From JBDTMC01 sp039934475 (GTDB lineage Bacteria; Acidobacteriota; Terriglobia; Bryobacterales; Bryobacteraceae), in assembly GCA_039934475.1 (NCBI GenBank), contig JBDTMC010000271.1:1-10637 (forward strand): a DNA stretch of 10,637 nt. Direction: 5' to 3'. The notes under the pieces were generated by a model, which did not search any database, was not told where the DNA came from, and worked only from the letters and a program-made list of their open reading frames with translations. Both the position numbers and the translations under genes were made by a program. Positions 7,029 to 10,637 of this stretch are shown piece after piece. Each line of letters begins with the position of its first letter. Within the stretch, counting starts at the first letter, position 1.

Positions 7029-7307
7029 GTGTTGGATCTGATATTGATTGGAACGCGCGTCGCCCAGGGCCGGCGGGAGTTGAACTTAAGCCAAGCTGCG
7101 CTCTCGCGCAAGGCCGGTATCAGTCGCGCGACGCTGGACGCGCTGGAAAACGGACGCGCCGGAGAGATGGGGTATTCCAAGGTCAGTCGACTGCTTGCGG
7201 CGCTGGGGCTGGAGTTGACGATACAAGTTGCCAGATCGCAACGCCCCACACTAGACGAGTTGCTGCGAGAGGAACAGGATGACGAGAGTCTGGGCCGACG
7301 GCGCTGA
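7029..7307 (+). CDS. hipB: HipB-like XRE-family antitoxin and autorepressor
   Basis: From the GTG at 7029 the protein has 92 residues. It carries a canonical XRE/Cro helix-turn-helix at about residues 10-60: GRRELNLSQAALSRKAGISRATLDALENG, with recognition helix SRATLDALE and the downstream GYSKVSRLLAALGLEL typical of HipB-type and related regulators. The C-terminal tail (TLDELLREEQDDESLGRRR) is charged and could contact the kinase. In HipBA systems the antitoxin binds and inhibits HipA and represses the operon. A longer frame with TTG at 6993 exists but that TTG is the first part of the -35 box, so it cannot be the start if this promoter is used. The gene overlaps hipA by 29 bp, indicating coupled translation. 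Confidence 0.85.
   Translation: MLDLILIGTRVAQGRRELNLSQAALSRKAGISRATLDALENGRAGEMGYSKVSRLLAALGLELTIQVARSQRPTLDELLREEQDDESLGRRR
7267..7272 (+). promoter_or_regulatory. Shine-Dalgarno site of hipA inside hipB
   Basis: GAGAGG ends 6 nt before the hipA ATG (7279). It supports this start and shows that hipA is translated from within the hipB reading frame. Confidence 0.6.
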
Positions 7308-8490
7308 GGCGGGACTGCTGGACCGGCTCGGCCAGCGCGGCAGCTCGTTTGCCTATGCGCCGGAGATCCCGCCGGCGCGGGCGGTTTCGATCACCATGCC
7401 TGTGCGCCTTCCTTCCTGGAACACGGCGTTTGGCCTTCCACCGATCTTCGAGATGAATCTGCCCGAGGGTTTCCTCCGCGAGCGGCTACGGCTGGCGTTC
7501 GCGAAGGCCACAGGGACGTTCGATGAATTCGATCTGTTGTCGCTGGTCGGGCAGTCGCAGATTGGGCGTATCCGCTACACGGGCCCGACGGAGACGTTGA
7601 ATGAGGAGGTGCCGTTCCAGTCGGTGGATGAGATTCTGGAGCGCAGGCGGAGCGGCGACTTGTTCCGCTATCTGCTCGAGAAGTTTGCGATTTCTTCGGG
7701 TATCAGCGGTGTACAGCCAAAGGTCCTGGTGCGGGACGAGGGCGCGTTCGGCCAGCGGGTTTCGCAGAGTTACCGGGGTGCGACGCACATCGTGAAGCTG
7801 TGGGAGGCAAACGAATATCCGCAATTGGCGGCAAACGAGTATTTCTGTCTTACGGCCGCACGCAAGGTGGGGCTCGACGTGCCCCCTTTCCGGCTGGCGG
7901 AAGACGGCATGGCGCTGGTGGTCGATCGTTTCGATCTGCGGCCGGACGGAACCTATCGGGGATTCGAAGATTTCTGCGTGTTGAACGCGCGCAGGACCGA
8001 TGAAAAGTATCGGGGTAGTTACGAGAGTTCCGTGATGAAGCGATTCGGGCAGTTTGCGAATTCCATTCACGCCGCTGAGGACCTGGAGAAGTTGTTCACG
8101 TTGATTGCGCTTACCTGTGCGCTCCGCAACGGGGACGCGCATCTAAAGAATTTTGGGATGGTCTATGACGACGTTGAGGGGCAAGCCCGGCTGGCACCCG
8201 TGTATGATCTGGTGACGACGTCTGTGTATCTCCCGAAAGACAGCCTGGCGCTGACCCTGAATGGGACGACAAAATGGCCAACGCCTAAGGAGTTGCGGAG
8301 ACTGGGGGAGACTCGGGCTGGGGGCGGGCCGGCGAAAATTCGACAGATTCTGGAGCGTATTGATCAAGTGGTTCTGGAGACTGCCGTTGAAGTGCGGGGC
8401 TATATGAAGTTGCATCCGGAGTTCGCGGAGGTCGGGGGGCGGATGCTGCAAGAGTGGGAAGGCGGATCAGCTGTCTCGCTGCGCGGCTGA
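7279..8490 (+). CDS. hipA: HipA-family serine/threonine kinase toxin
   Basis: The 403-residue protein covers both HipA domains. The N-terminal part (VWADGAEAGLLDR, then PSWNTAFGLPPIFEMNLPEGFLR) matches the HipA N-subdomain. The kinase part contains the Gly-rich loop GISGVQPKVLV (Gln146, Lys148), an ATP-binding Lys173 in HIVKLWE, VVDRFDLRPDG, catalytic NGDAHLKNFGM (Asp286, Asn291) and the metal-binding Asp310 in LAPVYDL. HipA kinases of this type phosphorylate targets such as glutamyl-tRNA synthetase and cause growth arrest; the target here is unknown. GAGAGG lies 6 nt before the ATG, inside the end of hipB. At the position aligned with the E. coli autophosphorylation site Ser150 there appears to be Gly141, with serines at 139, 140 and 143 (see findings). 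All core catalytic residues are intact, so the toxin looks functional. Confidence 0.93.
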   Translation: MTRVWADGAEAGLLDRLGQRGSSFAYAPEIPPARAVSITMPVRLPSWNTAFGLPPIFEMNLPEGFLRERLRLAFAKATGTFDEFDLLSLVGQSQIGRIRYTGPTETLNEEVPFQSVDEILERRRSGDLFRYLLEKFAISSGISGVQPKVLVRDEGAFGQRVSQSYRGATHIVKLWEANEYPQLAANEYFCLTAARKVGLDVPPFRLAEDGMALVVDRFDLRPDGTYRGFEDFCVLNARRTDEKYRGSYESSVMKRFGQFANSIHAAEDLEKLFTLIALTCALRNGDAHLKNFGMVYDDVEGQARLAPVYDLVTTSVYLPKDSLALTLNGTTKWPTPKELRRLGETRAGGGPAKIRQILERIDQVVLETAVEVRGYMKLHPEFAEVGGRMLQEWEGGSAVSLRG

Positions 8491-8793
8491 GACGATGGAT
8501 GATTTCTGCACGATGGATACCTGCGGTGGTCAGGCAGGTCACGGAGGGACGCCTCGCCTGGTGCAGTTTGCCCTTGCTGGTGAACGTCACCTTTGCGGTT
8601 CACAACTTCATGCCAAACTGGTCGCCTGTTTTCGGGTCGCCGGAGAAAGGCGACAGCACCGCCGTACAGCTGTTTGACATCCTCAAGTCTATTTTACCGC
8701 CTGAACGCCCGAAGAGCCCACGGTTGCGCCGTTCTTCGCATAGCGGAACCATGTTCAGGCAGACTCGCAACAACAACAAGAGGAGCAACGCCC
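8491..8793. other. Intergenic region between hipA and the small ORF
   Basis: No recognisable gene or RNA is seen in this 303-bp stretch. It holds a perfect 6-bp inverted repeat ACCTGC/GCAGGT at 8519-8539 shortly after hipA (9-nt loop, no T-run, so at best a weak transcription end), a pair of ACGATGGAT repeats 18 bp apart (8492 and 8510), and a hairpin at 8710-8738 (CGAAGA/TCTTCG and ACGG/CCGT with a 4-nt bulge and TTGCG loop). Open frames through it on either strand show no family resemblance. A perfect TTGACA at 8674-8679 has no -10 box at 16-18 bp. Confidence 0.5.
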
Positions 8794-8940
8794 ATGAACA
8801 GCCACAAAACAGGAAGAGTCGCTCACCGGATCCCCGACGATAAGTTGGCCGCCGCGGCGCTCGTCGCCAAAGTCTTTGCCAAGAGGATCGGTGAGGACGA
8901 GCCGGGCGTCGAAGAGACGTACCGGCGTCCGGATCTCTAA
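8794..8940 (+). CDS. Small protein of unknown function (48 residues)
   Basis: An ATG at 8794 is preceded by AGGAG (8781-8785) at 8-nt spacing, and the frame ends in TAA at 8938-8940, directly followed by a terminator-like hairpin. The protein begins MNSHKTGRVAHRIPDDKLAA and contains an Ala-rich amphipathic stretch (LAAAALVAKVFAKRIG, about residues 18-33) and an acidic then basic tail (EDEPGVEETYRRPDL). I do not recognise a family. The ribosome site and hairpin argue that it is a real gene. It lies between a HipBA module and a mazF module, which gives no firm hint to function. A longer open frame runs upstream to 8593 but has no supporting start signal. Confidence 0.5.
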   Translation: MNSHKTGRVAHRIPDDKLAAAALVAKVFAKRIGEDEPGVEETYRRPDL

Positions 8941-8969
8941 ACTGTCAGCCCGCCGGACTGAAGTTTCTT
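8939..8969 (+). terminator. Possible intrinsic terminator after the small ORF
   Basis: AAACT-G-TCAG (8939-8948) pairs with CTGA-AGTTT (8958-8966), giving a 9-bp stem with a single bulged G and a 9-nt GC-rich loop. It is followed by a short T-rich tract (TTTCTT). The stem is AT-rich and the T-run short, so strength is uncertain. Confidence 0.4.
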
Positions 8970-9247
8970 GGGCGTACCATGATTGTTCTGGCACTTAGCA
9001 TTCTCTTACCGACGGACGTATCTAGAGCACCTCGCTGACAATTTGGCGATCCACTGGAGCGGCTTTAGGGTGGATGAGATACGCGCAGGATTGCGCGTCG
9101 CGAATGGAGACTCTAAAGACCGAGCTTGGCCAACATTTGGCGATACGCCGGACTTCGGAAACGCAGTCGCGGAGGGCTTTCTTTTGCCTGGGTTGGCGAC
9201 CGGCTGAAGGCGCACACCGTCAACCGGCAAGTTTACTCTTTGCTGTC
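8941..9247. other. Intergenic region downstream of the small ORF and mazF
   Basis: Apart from the hairpin at its left edge, nothing coding can be supported in these 307 bp. Two overlapping frames of about 74 codons on opposite strands (8983-9207 and 9006-9230) lack ribosome sites and family resemblance. It is the tail-to-tail meeting point of the plus-strand small ORF and the minus-strand mazF operon. Confidence 0.5.
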
Positions 9248-9646
9248 TTAGCGAATGTCGAAAACGAAGGCGAGGCCAGCTCCCACCGCAATGACTGCCG
9301 TCTGAGATAGGCGGCCAAGTTTCTGCTGAAGGCGGGTCTTAGCGATCACTCTGGTTTGGTCTGTCTTGGCTACGCTGACAGGTGATATCTGGCTGTTGCT
9401 GCAGGGGTCTTTGGTAATTTCTGACGCTGGTATGACGATTCGGTGGGGAGGCTGGCTTGCTATGGCGGCCTCGTCGCCAACATGGCCTCCGAATGTGGTT
9501 AGCGGGACCACGATAACGGTACCAACCGTTCTGTTGACGGCTAGGCGCGACATTACAATGAAGGGCCTGCGACCGAATTGCTCAGGGCCTTCGGTCTGGG
9601 CTTGTGGAATGTCCACCCAGAAGATATCGCCTTGTTGCGGTTCCAT
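9248..9646 (-). CDS. mazF: MazF/PemK-family endoribonuclease toxin
   Basis: The 132-residue protein has the MazF/PemK fold signature in order: QQGDIFWVDIP (residues 4-14), GPEQFGRRPFIVMSR (20-34) with the catalytic-type Arg27, GTVIVVPLTTFG (42-53) with Thr50 at the usual active-site position, RIVIPASEI (69-77), and the C-terminal TRVIAKTRLQQKLGRLS (98-114). Members of this family cut mRNA at short single-stranded sequences and stop translation. Length is slightly above the common 110-120 residues. Its ATG is 3 nt after the stop of the upstream 251-residue gene, so the two are translationally coupled; a weak AGGA lies 13 nt before the ATG. The cleavage sequence cannot be predicted. No MazE-sized antitoxin gene is visible next to it, which makes the upstream gene the candidate antitoxin. 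Confidence 0.9.
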   Translation of the reverse strand: MEPQQGDIFWVDIPQAQTEGPEQFGRRPFIVMSRLAVNRTVGTVIVVPLTTFGGHVGDEAAIASQPPHRIVIPASEITKDPCSNSQISPVSVAKTDQTRVIAKTRLQQKLGRLSQTAVIAVGAGLAFVFDIR

Positions 9647-9649
9647 CGT

Positions 9650-10405
9650 TCAAGCCGATTCCTGCTCAAGATCGCGCATGGAATCGGCCAGAAGTTGCTC
9701 GTCATCATTGGTCCATTCAACCGAAGTCAGCTCAGGTTCTGTCCGCGGATTTCGAAGGTCGGCCCACTGGCGAACTGAGGCATAGGTATTGACCGCAGCA
9801 CGTAGTCCCTCTCGAATTGATTCGATGGCCTCAGGATATATTGGCAGGCCACTTCGCATGGATTTCGTCAGGCAGTCAACATGAAATCTCGTCCACATTG
9901 CGCGCGTAAGGAACTCCGTGCCCATTTCTGCGTCTTGGGCGACGTTTTCTTGAAGGGGCGTAGGCGACCTTGTGATCTCTTGTGCGAGATCCCAGATCTT
10001 CCGCAAGATCCAAACTGTAAAGATTCCGCGTTCCGTTAAATCCGCGCCAAACGTGGACGGACCGAGATTCCTAAAGTCGTCTTCCAGTTCTGAAAATGAT
10101 TCGGCACTAAGGCGGTCAAGTGCCTGCTTCGGAAGAACGATCCGGGCAAGTTCTGCGAATGCCTTCATGACCGCAATGTATTGGGGAAACACCTCGGCAC
10201 GGACTCTCTTAAAATCCTCAGATGTTCGTTGCTCGATGGCCATCGATAGCAGATCGTCGATGATCGATGCAATGGTTCGAACCAGTTCGTTCGTACGCTC
10301 GGCGATTTCCGATGGCCGGTCAGTTTGGGCTCTGGTCGGCATCCCGACGAGTTTCAGCGACTCGCCAAGACTTGGTTTTGGCAGGACCATGACTCCGCTG
10401 CCCAT
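9650..10405 (-). CDS. Helical protein of unknown family, candidate antitoxin for MazF
   Basis: I do not recognise the family of this 251-residue protein. It is rich in predicted helix: about residues 33-60 (ERTNELVRTIASIIDDLLSM), 62-115, 127-147 (IFTVWILRKIWDLAQEI), 155-185 and 191-215. It has no signal peptide, no membrane segment and no evident DNA-binding motif. The last 33 residues change character: NPRTEPEL, then VEWTNDDEQLLADSMRDLEQ, acidic with Trp231, like the flexible toxin-binding tails of MazE-type antitoxins. It is the first gene of a two-gene operon with mazF (3-nt gap), the usual antitoxin-toxin order. The ATG is well supported by GGGAG 6 nt upstream and an in-frame stop with no other start between. 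Its length is about three times that of ordinary MazE. The antitoxin role is inference from position and tail. Confidence 0.8.
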   Translation of the reverse strand: MGSGVMVLPKPSLGESLKLVGMPTRAQTDRPSEIAERTNELVRTIASIIDDLLSMAIEQRTSEDFKRVRAEVFPQYIAVMKAFAELARIVLPKQALDRLSAESFSELEDDFRNLGPSTFGADLTERGIFTVWILRKIWDLAQEITRSPTPLQENVAQDAEMGTEFLTRAMWTRFHVDCLTKSMRSGLPIYPEAIESIREGLRAAVNTYASVRQWADLRNPRTEPELTSVEWTNDDEQLLADSMRDLEQESA

Positions 10406-10411
10406 CGTTAA

Positions 10412-10420
10412 CTCCCTTCC
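10412..10420 (-). promoter_or_regulatory. Shine-Dalgarno site of the 251-residue gene
   Basis: On the minus strand GGAAGGGAG precedes TTAACG and the ATG at 10405, a strong purine-rich ribosome site with 6-nt spacing. It decides the start of this gene. Confidence 0.65.
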
Positions 10421-10549
10421 GAATCCGGATGGAAATCAGTTCGCGTCAACGGAAAAAGCGTATCACAATGCAATCGCATATATTTCCAAGTCGCAGAGCG
10501 AAGAAGCCGACCTGCTGTCGCTGCACGGGTCAGCGGTCCCACGGCATCG

Positions 10550-10578
10550 AGTGTATCATGATTCCTAAAGTATTGCAA
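10550..10578 (-). promoter_or_regulatory. Candidate promoter of the 251-residue gene/mazF operon
   Basis: On the minus strand TTGCAA (10578-10573) and TACACT (10555-10550) are 17 bp apart, each matching consensus at 4 of 6 positions, with TG one base before the -10 (extended -10). Transcription would start near 10543, leaving a leader of about 138 nt before the ATG at 10405. Confidence 0.45.
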
Positions 10579-10601
10579 ATGCTAGTCTTGTCTAATACGA
10601 G

Positions 10602-10637
10602 ATGAGCCTGAAGCCAAGGTTCGTTTCCAACACGAGA
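10602..10637 (+). CDS. Possible start of a gene running off the right edge
   Basis: An ATG at 10602 opens a frame of 12 codons (MSLKPRFVSNTR) that remains open to the window end. A TCTAAT lies 5 nt before the ATG and no ribosome site is seen. Too little is visible to identify it or to be sure it is a gene. Confidence 0.2.
   Translation, partial: MSLKPRFVSNTR

Noticed and set aside
8519..8539. ACCTGC/GCAGGT hairpin as an intrinsic terminator of hipBA
   Set aside because: The stem is only 6 bp with a 9-nt loop and no T-tract follows, so it is listed only as part of the intergenic description.
8674..8702. Perfect TTGACA as the -35 of a promoter for the small ORF
   Set aside because: The bases 16-18 bp downstream (around CCGCCT) bear no resemblance to a -10 box; the nearest AT-rich hexamer is only 10 bp away.
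8454..8843. A 129-codon plus-strand frame overlapping the end of hipA and the small ORF
   Set aside because: No ribosome site and no recognisable domain; it overlaps a firmly identified gene end and a better supported small ORF.
10573..10601. Plus-strand promoter using the palindromic TTGCAA at 10573 for the frame starting at 10602
   Set aside because: The hexamer at 17-bp spacing is TACGAG, a poor -10 match; the same TTGCAA fits a better extended -10 promoter on the minus strand.
1..10637. CRISPR array, tRNA/rRNA genes, transposase or integrase genes
   Set aside because: No regularly spaced identical repeats, no tRNA-like cloverleaf stretch and no transposase or recombinase motifs were seen on either strand.

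Overview
The window is bacterial chromosome with long, dense genes, high G+C in most reading frames, and several secreted or extracytoplasmic proteins. A large secreted glycosidase-like protein, a HAF-repeat protein, a signal-peptide M28 peptidase and GTGTTGAAAG-type intergenic repeats together suggest an Acidobacteriota genome of the Bryobacterales/Solibacter type. This placement is inference from gene style; no rRNA or marker gene is present.

Left part (1-6778): the 3' end of a SAM-dependent methyltransferase (+) converges with a secreted zinc aminopeptidase of family M28 (-). A 315-bp intergenic region carries divergent promoters and GTGTTGAAAG repeats. It is followed by a 1026-residue exported multidomain protein (+) with an N-terminal GATase-like region and two glycosidase-like barrel regions, and then a convergent secreted protein (-) made of seven HAF repeats, probably a seven-bladed propeller. 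Both genes leaving the 315-bp region have a near-consensus or consensus -10 box exactly 7 nt before the start codon, so both mRNAs look leaderless.

Right part (6779-10637) is accessory in character. It begins with an 81-bp fossil (6876-6956) of the 3' end of a paralogue of the 1026-residue gene. Next is a HipB/HipA-type toxin-antitoxin operon with a well-formed promoter, paired operator palindromes and a probable leaderless GTG start. A 48-residue small ORF with a Shine-Dalgarno site and a following hairpin lies after hipA. On the minus strand, a two-gene operon pairs an unrecognised 251-residue helical protein (10405-9650) with a MazF/PemK-family endoribonuclease (9646-9248).

The most novel element is the mazF partner. 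Instead of a roughly 80-residue MazE-like DNA-binding antitoxin, the upstream gene encodes a 251-residue helical protein ending in an acidic, tryptophan-containing tail that could neutralise the toxin. The second is the HipA autophosphorylation loop, where the residue aligned with E. coli Ser150 appears to be Gly, flanked by serines. With two toxin modules, a gene fossil and an orphan small ORF in about 3.7 kb, this looks like a recombination-prone accessory locus.
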